A stretch of DNA of 64,000 bases from an uncultured Bacteroidia bacterium. Lineage in GTDB: Bacteria; Bacteroidota; Bacteroidia; NS11-12g; UBA9320. This document shows positions 17,015-25,300 of this stretch, piece after piece. The notes under the pieces are model-generated. The model was not told the origin of the DNA and made no database searches. It saw only the letters and a program-made list of their open reading frames with translations. The stretch's first letter is position 1; every line of letters starts with the position of its first letter. The stretch lies in assembly GCA_905478335.1 (NCBI GenBank), contig CAJQIC010000030.1, positions 1-64,000 on the forward strand, given 5' to 3'. Made by a program: the position numbers and the translations under genes.

Positions 17015-17501
17015 GTTGAGAACCTTTAAACACCCAAATCTTTTGACCCAAAAAATTCACAATACTGCTTACTGCAGTGGCTAGAACAAAGGCAAATAAC
17101 TTATCTGTTTTGAATGCCAACAAACTCGTAGAAACTGACTTATGGCTTGTAAACATTAAGGCAATCTCGTCGTCTTGGAATGTGTGTAACCCCCATTTAT
17201 TAATCAAAATGTTGATTACAAACGAAATCAAGTAAAGGAAGAAGAAGTTCATCAGCCTTTTATTGTTTCTATCAGACGTTCGCCAGGTCCAAAACTTATT
17301 CAGATTATACGTAACAACGGTTCCAGACATAAATCCAAGTCCTTTGTAAACGTCATTCCAATGCATACTGCCGGCTACGATATCATTCGCATTTCCAAGT
17401 AAGTTACTTAAGCCGTAGTATATCGCAAAATCAACAAAAACAGCAATGATTCCGCTTATTGTGAATTTGGTAATTTGCTTACTGGTTTGATAGATTGCCA
17501 T
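16989..17501 (-). CDS. GtrA family membrane protein
   Basis: The 170-residue protein has four predicted membrane helices in the GtrA layout: KFTISGIIAVFVDFAIYYGL, GLGFMSGTVVTYNLNKFWTW (with the conserved YxxNKFWTF-like motif), LYLISFVINILINKWGL and ATAVSSIVNFLGQKIWVFK. GtrA-type proteins are thought to move undecaprenyl-phosphate-linked sugars across the inner membrane. The ATG at 17501 is preferred to an in-frame TTG at 17546 because the promoter element TATTTTTG (17517-17524) lies between them. Unlike many relatives it has a long insertion between helices 3 and 4. Confidence 0.85.
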   Translation of the reverse strand: MAIYQTSKQITKFTISGIIAVFVDFAIYYGLSNLLGNANDIVAGSMHWNDVYKGLGFMSGTVVTYNLNKFWTWRTSDRNNKRLMNFFFLYLISFVINILINKWGLHTFQDDEIALMFTSHKSVSTSLLAFKTDKLFAFVLATAVSSIVNFLGQKIWVFKGSQPIPTDDSE

Positions 17502-17516
17502 GCTTTGAAAAGAAGG

Positions 17517-17524
17517 CAAAAATA
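17517..17524 (-). promoter_or_regulatory. -7 promoter element (TATTTTTG) of gtrA
   Basis: TATTTTTG on the minus strand matches the consensus, with a TTG about 19 bases upstream. It fixes the start codon downstream at 17501. Confidence 0.6.
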
Positions 17525-17575
17525 AGCCATTTGCAATTTTGACCAATTAATGTATGTTGGACACGACATATAATT

Positions 17576-17583
17576 TATATTTG
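17576..17583 (+). promoter_or_regulatory. -7 promoter element (TATATTTG) of guaB
   Basis: TATATTTG preceded by TTG at 17557-17559 (16-base spacer); predicted leader about 30 bases to the ATG at 17619. Confidence 0.7.
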
Positions 17584-17618
17584 CACCGCAAATAATAGCC
17601 GCATTTAATTATTTGCAC

Positions 17619-19091
17619 ATGTCTAACTTATCATCCTCCAAAATTTCTTATCACGGTTTAACTTTTGACGATGTCTTGGTTTTGCCAAAATACTCAGAAG
17701 TGTTGCCACGAGACGTTTCTACACACACGCGTCTAACTAAAAAACTTTCTATCAATGTACCAATAGTTTCTGCCGCAATGGACACCGTTACGGAAAGCAA
17801 GCTAGCAATCGCAATTGCAAGAGAAGGTGGAATTGGCATCATTCATAAAAATATGTCCATTGAAGCTCAAGCAGCTGAGGTGAAAAAAGTAAAGCGTTCT
17901 GAAAGCGGGATGATTAAAGATCCCATCACGTTAACTGGTGACGCAACATTGCAGCAAGCCTTAAATCTTATGAAAGAGCATCGCATCGGGGGCATACCTG
18001 TTGTCGATGAGAATGGCATTCTACGCGGTATTATTACAAATCGGGACTTGAGGTTTGAGAAAATCATGACCAAACCAATTTCTGACGTAATGACCAAAGA
18101 TAATTTGATCACTACAGACGTCGACACAGATCTTACCAAAGCAAAAGGGATTTTGCAAAAACATAAGATTGAAAAATTACCCGTAGTAGATGCAAATGGT
18201 GTTTTGGTTGGGTTAATTACGTTTAAAGACATCGAAAAGGTGAAAAACCACCCTTCTTCGTCCAAAGACTCTTATGGTCGATTATTGGTTGGAGCGGCCG
18301 TTGGTATCACTGCAGATACTTTAGATAGAGTTAAAGCGCTTTCGGCTGAAGAGGTTGATTGCATTACACTTGATACGGCACATGGACACTCAAAAGGTGT
18401 TGCCGATGAATTGAAAAAAATCAAAAAGCATTATCCTGATTTACAAGTTATCGTAGGAAACATAGCTACCGCTGAAGCGGCGAAGTTTTTAGCCGAAGCT
18501 GGTGCTGATGCAATTAAAGTTGGCGTTGGACCTGGATCCATATGTACAACCAGAATCATTGCCGGAATTGGAGTTCCTCAACTGTCTGCCATTATTGAAT
18601 GTGCTGAAGTTGCTCGTCAATACGATGTGCCGATTATTGCCGATGGCGGTATCCGATACAGTGGTGATTTGGTTAAAGCGCTCGTAGGCGGTGCAGATTG
18701 TATCATGGCTGGTTCTTTATTTGCAGGAACGGAAGAGGCCCCAGGAGAAACAAGCATCTACGAAGGACGAAAAGTCAAATCATACCGAGGTATGGGCAGT
18801 ATAGAGGCCATGAAAAAAGGTAGTAGTGATCGTTATTTCCAAGATGCTGAAGAAGGTATTGCCAAATTGGTGCCTGAAGGAATCGTAGGAACTGTTCCTT
18901 TTAAGGGAAATCTGAAAGAAGTAATCTATCAATATGTTGGTGGTTTACGTGCTGGTATGGGTTACTGCGGAGCCAAAGATATTGAAGCGTTAAAGCAAGC
19001 TAATTTCACCAAGATAACGGGTAGCGGTATGAGAGAAAGCCATCCGCACGATGTGAACATTACCAAGGAAGCACCAAACTACAGTAGATAA
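17619..19091 (+). CDS. guaB: Inosine-5'-monophosphate dehydrogenase
   Basis: IMPDH oxidises IMP to XMP with NAD+, the first committed step to GMP. The 490-residue protein has the classic TIM barrel with a two-CBS-domain insertion at about residues 95-215. The catalytic loop is GPGSICTTRIIAG with Cys309, and DGGIRYSGD, AGSLFAGTEEAPGE and the flap YRGMGS are all present. ATG at 17619 (MSNLSSSK) is chosen over an in-frame TTG six bases upstream. The stop codon overlaps the next gene's ATG (TAATG), so the downstream secreted protein is probably translated from the same message. An independent promoter is seen at 17576. Confidence 0.98.
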   Translation: MSNLSSSKISYHGLTFDDVLVLPKYSEVLPRDVSTHTRLTKKLSINVPIVSAAMDTVTESKLAIAIAREGGIGIIHKNMSIEAQAAEVKKVKRSESGMIKDPITLTGDATLQQALNLMKEHRIGGIPVVDENGILRGIITNRDLRFEKIMTKPISDVMTKDNLITTDVDTDLTKAKGILQKHKIEKLPVVDANGVLVGLITFKDIEKVKNHPSSSKDSYGRLLVGAAVGITADTLDRVKALSAEEVDCITLDTAHGHSKGVADELKKIKKHYPDLQVIVGNIATAEAAKFLAEAGADAIKVGVGPGSICTTRIIAGIGVPQLSAIIECAEVARQYDVPIIADGGIRYSGDLVKALVGGADCIMAGSLFAGTEEAPGETSIYEGRKVKSYRGMGSIEAMKKGSSDRYFQDAEEGIAKLVPEGIVGTVPFKGNLKEVIYQYVGGLRAGMGYCGAKDIEALKQANFTKITGSGMRESHPHDVNITKEAPNYSR

Positions 19092-20038
19092 TGCGTTTTT
19101 GGGCACTAGCCTTTCTGTATACGGTCGGTCTAAATGTTTTTGGACAAGACGTTACCTATACAAAAATACCTGGCGGTGAAGAAGTAGTGCTCTACAGCGA
19201 CAAAACGTGGGACTACAGGATTGACTTTGACTATACGAAGGTCAAACCACATCTGCTCAATGGTCCTTCCTTTACAGGAAACACAGTAGACTCTGGACAA
19301 AACGTTGCTTCGGTTGAGTTAAAACAAGTGTTCACTGAAGTATCCGAAGGGTACAAACCTGACGCTTGGTTAAAACGGAATGGATTAGACCTTAACAGGA
19401 CTATTTACCACGTTTCAAGGATGAAGAACTACCGTGAAATTCCAGATAAAGTTTCGAAATTTTATCAGAAAAGTATTATCACGCAGCACTTTGTAGACTC
19501 CTCATATCATTTCATTGCCTATGAAGGGGAAAGAAACAGTGGTCGCTATTTGGTAATCATGAATAAAGCCATGGATTCGGTGATTGCTGCGTTAGATTTT
19601 TATTATTACCAGAAAGCTCCTGTGAGTCGCAAATATGGCTACGACGGATATGACTTTACTAGCCAAGGATTAGCTTGGTTAAAGTGTGTAAATGACACCT
19701 TATATTTTAGCACTCACCACCGCACCTATGCCGACTCATCAGAAAGAAAGAACGCATATGTCACCTGTTTTGATTTAAAATCGAAAGAGGTAATATGGAG
19801 GAGTATTCCTTTGGTTTCAAATGCCAGCACATTTGCACTTCATGGTGATCACGTCTTTACCGGATATGGGTTTACCGAAGAAGATGATTTTATTTATGGT
19901 CTAAATCGTTTTACGGGGAAAGTTGTCTTAAAACATCCCTTAAACAAAGGGCCAAGTCAAGTTATAGAAAAAAATAATCAGCTGTACGTTCGCACGTACA
20001 ATCGGAATTACATCTTTGATATCATAAAGGAAGACTAG
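19091..20038 (+). CDS. Secreted protein of unknown function, possibly propeller-like
   Basis: The 315-residue product starts with a signal peptide (MRFWALAFLYTVGLNVFGQ). The mature protein has no family I recognise. The second half has PQQ/propeller-like strands (YVTCFDLKSKEVIWRSIPLV, FIYGLNRFTGKVVLKH, QLYVRTYNRNYIFDI), each resembling a blade that reports a measured value. The first part contains EVVLYSDKTWDYR, a motif often seen near the start of Bacteroidota DUF proteins. Coupling to guaB by a TAATG overlap is notable but no functional link is evident. Confidence 0.65.
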   Translation: MRFWALAFLYTVGLNVFGQDVTYTKIPGGEEVVLYSDKTWDYRIDFDYTKVKPHLLNGPSFTGNTVDSGQNVASVELKQVFTEVSEGYKPDAWLKRNGLDLNRTIYHVSRMKNYREIPDKVSKFYQKSIITQHFVDSSYHFIAYEGERNSGRYLVIMNKAMDSVIAALDFYYYQKAPVSRKYGYDGYDFTSQGLAWLKCVNDTLYFSTHHRTYADSSERKNAYVTCFDLKSKEVIWRSIPLVSNASTFALHGDHVFTGYGFTEEDDFIYGLNRFTGKVVLKHPLNKGPSQVIEKNNQLYVRTYNRNYIFDIIKED

Positions 20039-20076
20039 CGGAATTTGTATCTTAGTCGTTATCTAAGAAACACATT

Positions 20077-20442
20077 ATGCTAAAGTCATTAAACCGATTG
20101 TCCATTTTTATTAAGGTCTTTCTTACGTTGCTCATTCTATTAATCATTGGCTTTGCCATAGTTTCTGGTTCTGAATCTTTTGGAGGTGGTATTAAAGGAA
20201 TTATCAAAAACAGTCCAAATGCATTACCATGGTTAGGCCTGCTTATTCCTGTAATTATTGCTTGGAAATACGAAAAACCCGGTGCAATTATTATCACTGT
20301 ATTGGGCTTGGTTGTTGTTTATTTCTTTAACACCGGTCCCAATTTTTTTATGACAACATTTTTAGTCACGTTAACCATTCCCCTGAGTGGTATTGCACTC
20401 TGGTTAATTGCCATTCGTAAGGAAAAACTGGATGCTATTTAA
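20077..20442 (+). CDS. Small integral membrane protein of unknown function
   Basis: The 121-residue protein has about four hydrophobic helices (residues 8-27, 45-60, 65-85 and 88-110) with short loops, a basic C-terminus (RKEKLDAI) and no recognisable motif. The pattern SEGF-like GSESFGGGIKGIIKN between helices 1 and 2 is typical of small DUF membrane proteins in Bacteroidota. The stop overlaps the convergent T9SS protease gene by eight bases. Confidence 0.65.
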   Translation: MLKSLNRLSIFIKVFLTLLILLIIGFAIVSGSESFGGGIKGIIKNSPNALPWLGLLIPVIIAWKYEKPGAIIITVLGLVVVYFFNTGPNFFMTTFLVTLTIPLSGIALWLIAIRKEKLDAI

Positions 20443-22924
20443 GCACCAGCCTACCACTGACTAAGGTGGTATTTGTCGCGATTTTGTAGGTATAGATTCC
20501 CCTTGGCAAGTTTTGCAAGTCTAACGTTGTAGACTCATGAACACCATCCTGATAGATTACCTGTTGACCTGCAGTGTTGTATAGACGTATGCTCCCATCA
20601 GATACCCCTGAAATGTGTACCAATCCAGTTGCTGGGTTAGGTGAAATAAAGATATCCGTCCCTTCCAGCTGTTTGATATCAAGATTAAACTTGGCCTCAA
20701 CTTCCTTTTCTACTGTATCCACAGAACACGTATTAGAAACAATTAAGCGTACCGTGTACGTGTTTCTTGTCGCATAGGTATGCTTTGGACTTATTTCCTC
20801 AGACGAATTCCCATCACCAAAAGACCAGCTTTGTGACACGTGATCAGCACTTGTATTGACAAACTCAAAATCCATTCCGTCATCATTAACAGAAAAATCC
20901 GCGTTGACATCATTCAAAATCGTTGCCGTTTGTTTTGTTGCCCCACTTGTTCCACAACTGTTTTTGGCAGATACAGATAACTCATGATTTCCAGCTGCAT
21001 TCCAAGCGATTATAACAGCTCGGTCTTTGTTAGAACCAAATATGGCTCCTCCTGAAGCTAGAGACCAGATATATGATGTAGCATCTGTCACTGCGGTTAC
21101 TTCATACGTTTGATTGCCTTGCCCTATACATGCGGTATCTATAGAGATCGCCATTGGTGCATCCGGTGCGTCTGGTTGTACTGTAAAAGTTAAGAATGCT
21201 GTATCGCTGCCAAAAACGTTGGTGGCAATTAATCTTACCGTTTTATCTCCCGACGAGGAGTAGTTCAAAATATAAGGTCCAGACCCTGTTGCCGTTCCTG
21301 TTGACGCATCAGTGCCAAAATCCCAAGCATATTTCGTCACCTTACCTTCGGTTTTGTCTGTAAAACGTACGTCTGTTCCCGGACAAGGGGTTTTTATGTT
21401 GATGTCGAAGGCCGCTTTGGGCTTGGTAATATTGCAATCGTTAGCCGTTATCGGTTTATACAAATCCCGCCCACACACTTTGCCTGCTTTACTTTCATCA
21501 CGGACATAAATCCCGCCGTCCAAATCATCTTTGTGCAAAGTTGTTTTGCGCTCGCCATTGGTCAAGCTATAATGCATGATTTTAGTATCATCTATCACAT
21601 GTGACAGTTGATGTCCGTGTCCGAGCTCGTGGGTTGCCACAGTTTCGAAGTCGTACTGACTTGTTTGTGGTTTAGTTGTACCGTAATACCAATTTCGTGT
21701 CGAATCAAATGAAATATCAAGCTCTGACACATAAAAGAAAGCGTTGCTTCCTTGTGTGCATCCACCATACCAGCTGCCGCATACACCAAGTCGACTATCA
21801 CCGAATTTAGTAAATAGAACGATGTTAATGTTGTCTTTTACAGCGACTTGAGCTGTTGTAGTTGATGTATTAATATCCCAATTCATGAGCGTGCCACATC
21901 TCCAATTTTGCGCCGCACGATAAAAAGCATTTACCGCATCTGTTTTTGGCGAAAAATTAGTCGACATCGTCCACCGATAACCACCATTGCCGTTTAAGTC
22001 TATATGTCGTGGTTGGAAATATCCTGAGTCCACAGAAGAGGTCCCTTGAAATGGATAGTTTGAATGCGCATAACGCACCACAATTGAGGCTGAAGACATA
22101 CCAGTCTCGCTGCTATTGTTTGTCACTCTAATCTTCCCAGACCCCGCTCTTGGTGGCATATAGACTTCAATTTTGCTGTTGCTCCAAGATTTAAAAGAGG
22201 AAGGATAGTGTAACTCCTTAAACCGACCATCGCCGTAGTTTGGGTCTACAAATTCTATATAACCTTTGCCTTTTATGATACCAAAATTGCTTCCAGTAAT
22301 GGTTAACAATTCACCTGCACCTGCAGTTATCGTATCTTTATCTATTGAGTTGATTACAGGGTTGGCTAGTGGTTTAATAGAACCCATTCCAAGTGGGTTG
22401 TTGCCAATTCTCCTTTTCTGTTGATGGCTATATTGTTCAATCAGTGGAAACAAATGCGTCTTTATGTTTTCAAACTTTTCGAAATATCCATGAGCTACAT
22501 GCTCTACCTTGTCGTACTTAATGAAAGACTGAACACTTGCCACGGGTTGAAAAAACTGACCCGTCTTTGAAGTAAACTTTAAGTCAGACGATTTGAGTAA
22601 GAATATACCGACCTCACCAACCTCTACTTGTAACGATGGCTCGCGTACCAAAGCCGTTAATCCCACAATTCCGCCTTCCGTAATTAGTTCAATGTGATGT
22701 GAAACGTTTTGACCCTTAAATACCGTCGAAACTTCGAGAAGGTTTGTTGTATAAATGAAGTTTTGTGCGTCGTTCCAAAAACTTTGCTTTTCTATGATTG
22801 TGGCTTCCACTACAAGGTCAGCCATATGTACCTTTTTTTCTAAACTAAACGGAACCACAGTGCATTGCGGATACGCAGAAATTGAGATTAGAATTACTAT
22901 TGAGAGGGTAATTAAACGGTTCAT
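20435..22924 (-). CDS. T9SS-exported metzincin-type metalloprotease with IPT and PKD domains
   Basis: The 829-residue protein has a signal peptide (to about residue 20), an N-terminal beta-rich region (21-160), an IPT/TIG-like domain (about 190-285, with ITGSNFG), and a protease domain at about 300-460 carrying HELGHGHQLSH (His432, Glu433, His436, His442) and a following IMHYS that can serve as Met-turn (Met450), i.e. the HExxHxxxxxH zinc signature of metzincins. PKD-like domains with WDFG or WSFGDGNSS cores follow (about 500-580 and 670-740), and a type A T9SS sorting domain ends in LPRGIYTYKIATNTTLVSGR. It should be secreted or surface-anchored and degrade protein. The exact peptidase family is uncertain. 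Confidence 0.85.
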   Translation of the reverse strand: MNRLITLSIVILISISAYPQCTVVPFSLEKKVHMADLVVEATIIEKQSFWNDAQNFIYTTNLLEVSTVFKGQNVSHHIELITEGGIVGLTALVREPSLQVEVGEVGIFLLKSSDLKFTSKTGQFFQPVASVQSFIKYDKVEHVAHGYFEKFENIKTHLFPLIEQYSHQQKRRIGNNPLGMGSIKPLANPVINSIDKDTITAGAGELLTITGSNFGIIKGKGYIEFVDPNYGDGRFKELHYPSSFKSWSNSKIEVYMPPRAGSGKIRVTNNSSETGMSSASIVVRYAHSNYPFQGTSSVDSGYFQPRHIDLNGNGGYRWTMSTNFSPKTDAVNAFYRAAQNWRCGTLMNWDINTSTTTAQVAVKDNINIVLFTKFGDSRLGVCGSWYGGCTQGSNAFFYVSELDISFDSTRNWYYGTTKPQTSQYDFETVATHELGHGHQLSHVIDDTKIMHYSLTNGERKTTLHKDDLDGGIYVRDESKAGKVCGRDLYKPITANDCNITKPKAAFDINIKTPCPGTDVRFTDKTEGKVTKYAWDFGTDASTGTATGSGPYILNYSSSGDKTVRLIATNVFGSDTAFLTFTVQPDAPDAPMAISIDTACIGQGNQTYEVTAVTDATSYIWSLASGGAIFGSNKDRAVIIAWNAAGNHELSVSAKNSCGTSGATKQTATILNDVNADFSVNDDGMDFEFVNTSADHVSQSWSFGDGNSSEEISPKHTYATRNTYTVRLIVSNTCSVDTVEKEVEAKFNLDIKQLEGTDIFISPNPATGLVHISGVSDGSIRLYNTAGQQVIYQDGVHESTTLDLQNLPRGIYTYKIATNTTLVSGRLVLK

Positions 22925-22984
22925 GAATGAGTTTTTTCCAAATATCGGGTAAAATACGAATCCGATTTTGTTCCTGTTTAATCA

Positions 22985-22992
22985 TACCTTTG
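22985..22992 (+). promoter_or_regulatory. -7 promoter element (TACCTTTG) of purK
   Basis: TACCTTTG 14 bases before the purK ATG at 23007; the leader would be about 10 bases. Confidence 0.6.
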
Positions 22993-23006
22993 AAACCGTA
23001 TAAAAA

Positions 23007-24167
23007 ATGACACAACCCTTCTCAACTAAAATCGGAATAATAGGCGGTGGCCAATTAGGCAAAATGCTTATTGAGAGCGCAAAACCCTGGAATGTTGAAT
23101 TTAACATCCTCGAAGCCAGTAAAGATTGTCCTTGTTTTGAATATGCATCCACCTTCATTGAAGGAAGCTTAATGGACGATGAAAAAATCAAAGAACTTGC
23201 GGCCATTAGCGATGTGATTACCTACGAGATTGAACACGTAGGTGTTGAAACACTAAAGTTTTTGGAACAGAATGGAACTGCGGTAATTCCTTCAGGATCG
23301 ATATTAGAAATTATCCAGGATAAGGGCGTACAAAAACAATTTTACAAAGACAACGGCCTTGCTACGTCGCCGTTCATTATCGTCGATTCCTCTGAAACTT
23401 CTCAATTGGATTTGAGTCGATTTCCAGGAAACCGAGTTGTGATAAAAAGTTGTAAAGGCGGATATGACGGCAAAGGCGTTTCAATCATGTCTAAATCTGA
23501 TATCTCGAATGGTAAAACACCAGAAGTTTTTCAAGGACGCGTAGTCTTAGAAAATTTTGTACCAGAGGTGACTGAATTGTCTGTGATTGTAGCGAGAGAT
23601 GCCTCAGGTGATATTCGTAGTTTTCCAATTGTGGAAATGGTATTCGATCCTGAAATTAATCTTGTAGACTATCTTTTTGCACCTAGCGCTGTTAGCAATC
23701 AAGTTAAAGACCAAGCAAACACCTTAGCAGTAAAAGCCATAGAAGCATTAAATGGTGTTGGCATTTTTGCCGTTGAGCTTTTCCTAACTAAAGAGGGAGA
23801 AGTAATCATAAATGAAATTGCGCCAAGACCACATAACTCTGGTCACCACACCATCGAGGCCAATTATACATCACAGTACGAGCAGTTGATGCGCATTATG
23901 TTGAATATGCCATTGGGTGAGACTGATTTAATTACCCCGGCCGTAATGACCAACATCATAGGTGCTGATAACGTAACTGGAGCATATACACTTGGTGGCC
24001 TTGAAGATCTAATGGCTACCAAAGGTGCCTATTTGCATTGGTATAATAAATCTGTTACCAAACCCGGAAGGAAAATGGGCCATTTTACTGTGCTCGATTC
24101 CGATTTAGATTCAGCAGTACAAAAATCGCACGATTTAAAGCGTATGCTTAAAACACAGCCTCAGTAA
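23007..24167 (+). CDS. purK: N5-carboxyaminoimidazole ribonucleotide synthase
   Basis: PurK uses ATP and bicarbonate to convert AIR to N5-CAIR in de novo purine synthesis. The 386-residue ATP-grasp protein has the N-terminal IGIIGGGQLGKMLIESAKP motif, ITYEIEHVGVETL, VIKSCKGGYDGKGV (ATP-binding), the ATP-grasp elements VEVFL-like AVELFLTKEGEVIINEIAPRPHNSGH, and LGGL near the C-terminus. The next gene is purE, 45 bases downstream, so both steps of the two-enzyme bacterial route are present together. Confidence 0.97.
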   Translation: MTQPFSTKIGIIGGGQLGKMLIESAKPWNVEFNILEASKDCPCFEYASTFIEGSLMDDEKIKELAAISDVITYEIEHVGVETLKFLEQNGTAVIPSGSILEIIQDKGVQKQFYKDNGLATSPFIIVDSSETSQLDLSRFPGNRVVIKSCKGGYDGKGVSIMSKSDISNGKTPEVFQGRVVLENFVPEVTELSVIVARDASGDIRSFPIVEMVFDPEINLVDYLFAPSAVSNQVKDQANTLAVKAIEALNGVGIFAVELFLTKEGEVIINEIAPRPHNSGHHTIEANYTSQYEQLMRIMLNMPLGETDLITPAVMTNIIGADNVTGAYTLGGLEDLMATKGAYLHWYNKSVTKPGRKMGHFTVLDSDLDSAVQKSHDLKRMLKTQPQ

Positions 24168-24184
24168 TATTATCTCAAATATGG

Positions 24185-24192
24185 TAGCTTTG
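24185..24192 (+). promoter_or_regulatory. -7 promoter element (TAGCTTTG) of purE
   Basis: TAGCTTTG in the purK-purE gap suggests purE can also be transcribed separately; predicted leader about 16 bases. Confidence 0.5.
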
Positions 24193-24212
24193 CCTAAACA
24201 AGTATTTGTAAT

Positions 24213-24728
24213 ATGGCAATCCACGTTGGTATAATCATGGGATCTGATTCTGATCTCCCTGTTATGTCTGAAGCAGCTAAAGTTTTAGATGAGTTGGGTA
24301 TCGCATACGAGCTTACCGTAGTAAGTGCGCATCGCACTCCAAAACGTCTATACACGTATTCAGAATCCGCCGCTGATAAAGGTCTTAAAGTAATAATTGC
24401 TGGCGCCGGTGGTGCAGCACATTTACCTGGCATGGTGGCTTCATTGACCCCGCTTCCGGTTATTGGAGTTCCCGTTAAATCTTCAACCATGAGTGGTATA
24501 GATTCACTTTATAGCATTGTTCAAATGCCTCCTGGAGTTCCTGTGGCCACAGTGGCTATCAATGGTGCACAAAACGCAGGCATATTAGCTGCTCAAATAA
24601 TTGGTTCTTCTGATAAATCTGTCCTCGATCGAGTAACTGCATTTAAATCTAGTATGGAAAATAGGGTACTTGATAAGGCTGATCGCATAGAAGATATTGG
24701 CTTTAAATCGTATTTAGATAAATCATGA
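24213..24728 (+). CDS. purE: N5-CAIR mutase (class I PurE)
   Basis: PurE moves the carboxyl group of N5-CAIR to give CAIR. The 171-residue length and the motifs [13 protein letters not shown] (substrate loop), [12 protein letters not shown] with the catalytic His, [24 protein letters not shown] and [20 protein letters not shown] identify a class I PurE. The start of the downstream DUF3109 gene overlaps the stop by four bases (ATGA), indicating translational coupling. Confidence 0.97.
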   Translation: MAIHVGIIMGSDSDLPVMSEAAKVLDELGIAYELTVVSAHRTPKRLYTYSESAADKGLKVIIAGAGGAAHLPGMVASLTPLPVIGVPVKSSTMSGIDSLYSIVQMPPGVPVATVAINGAQNAGILAAQIIGSSDKSVLDRVTAFKSSMENRVLDKADRIEDIGFKSYLDKS

Positions 24729-25300
24729 TTATTCATGAAGACACATTAATAAGCGATGACGTTTTAAAAGAGTTTTTCGCTTGTGACGTTGTAAAGTGCA
24801 AAGGCGCCTGTTGTATAGAAGGCGATAAAGGAGCGCCAATATCCAAAAGTGAGGTCGCTGAAATTGAGAAGATTAAATCAACCATATATGAAGAGTTGAG
24901 CCCAGAACACATCGATTTTATAGAGGAAAATGGCTTTTATGAAGAAGATGACGACGGAGAGCTTGTTACCACTTGTATGGATGATGGTAAATGTTGTTTT
25001 GTGGTTGAAAATGCGAACGGCATACTGAACTGTGGAATTGAAAATGCGTATTATAAAAACAAAGTCGATTTCATTAAACCCATAAGTTGCCATTTGTATC
25101 CCGTAAGAATTAAAGAATACGAAACCTATACCGCTTTAAACTATCACCAGTGGTATCTCTGTTCTGATGCTTGTGACAAGGGTAATTCCGAACAAATCAA
25201 GGTGTACGAATTTGTTGAAACAGCTTTAAAACGTCGATTTAGCGATAACTGGTACGACGGATTAAAACAAATCGACGCCGAGTTGAATAATACTAAATAG
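24725..25300 (+). CDS. DUF3109 family cysteine-rich protein
   Basis: The 191-residue cytoplasmic protein has a CxxxxCxxxCC cluster near the N-terminus (Cys20, 25, 29, 30), further cysteines in [18 protein letters not shown] and [10 protein letters not shown], and a fourth set in [10 protein letters not shown]. This pattern matches DUF3109, related to the YkgJ-like cysteine-cluster family that is suspected to bind zinc or an iron-sulfur cluster. No activity is established. It is coupled to purE by a four-base overlap. The stop overlaps the convergent TonB receptor gene by eight bases. Confidence 0.88.
   Translation: MIIHEDTLISDDVLKEFFACDVVKCKGACCIEGDKGAPISKSEVAEIEKIKSTIYEELSPEHIDFIEENGFYEEDDDGELVTTCMDDGKCCFVVENANGILNCGIENAYYKNKVDFIKPISCHLYPVRIKEYETYTALNYHQWYLCSDACDKGNSEQIKVYEFVETALKRRFSDNWYDGLKQIDAELNNTK

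Noticed and set aside
17867-18265. A 132-codon frame antisense to guaB
   Set aside because: It lies opposite the IMPDH CBS domains with no domain features.
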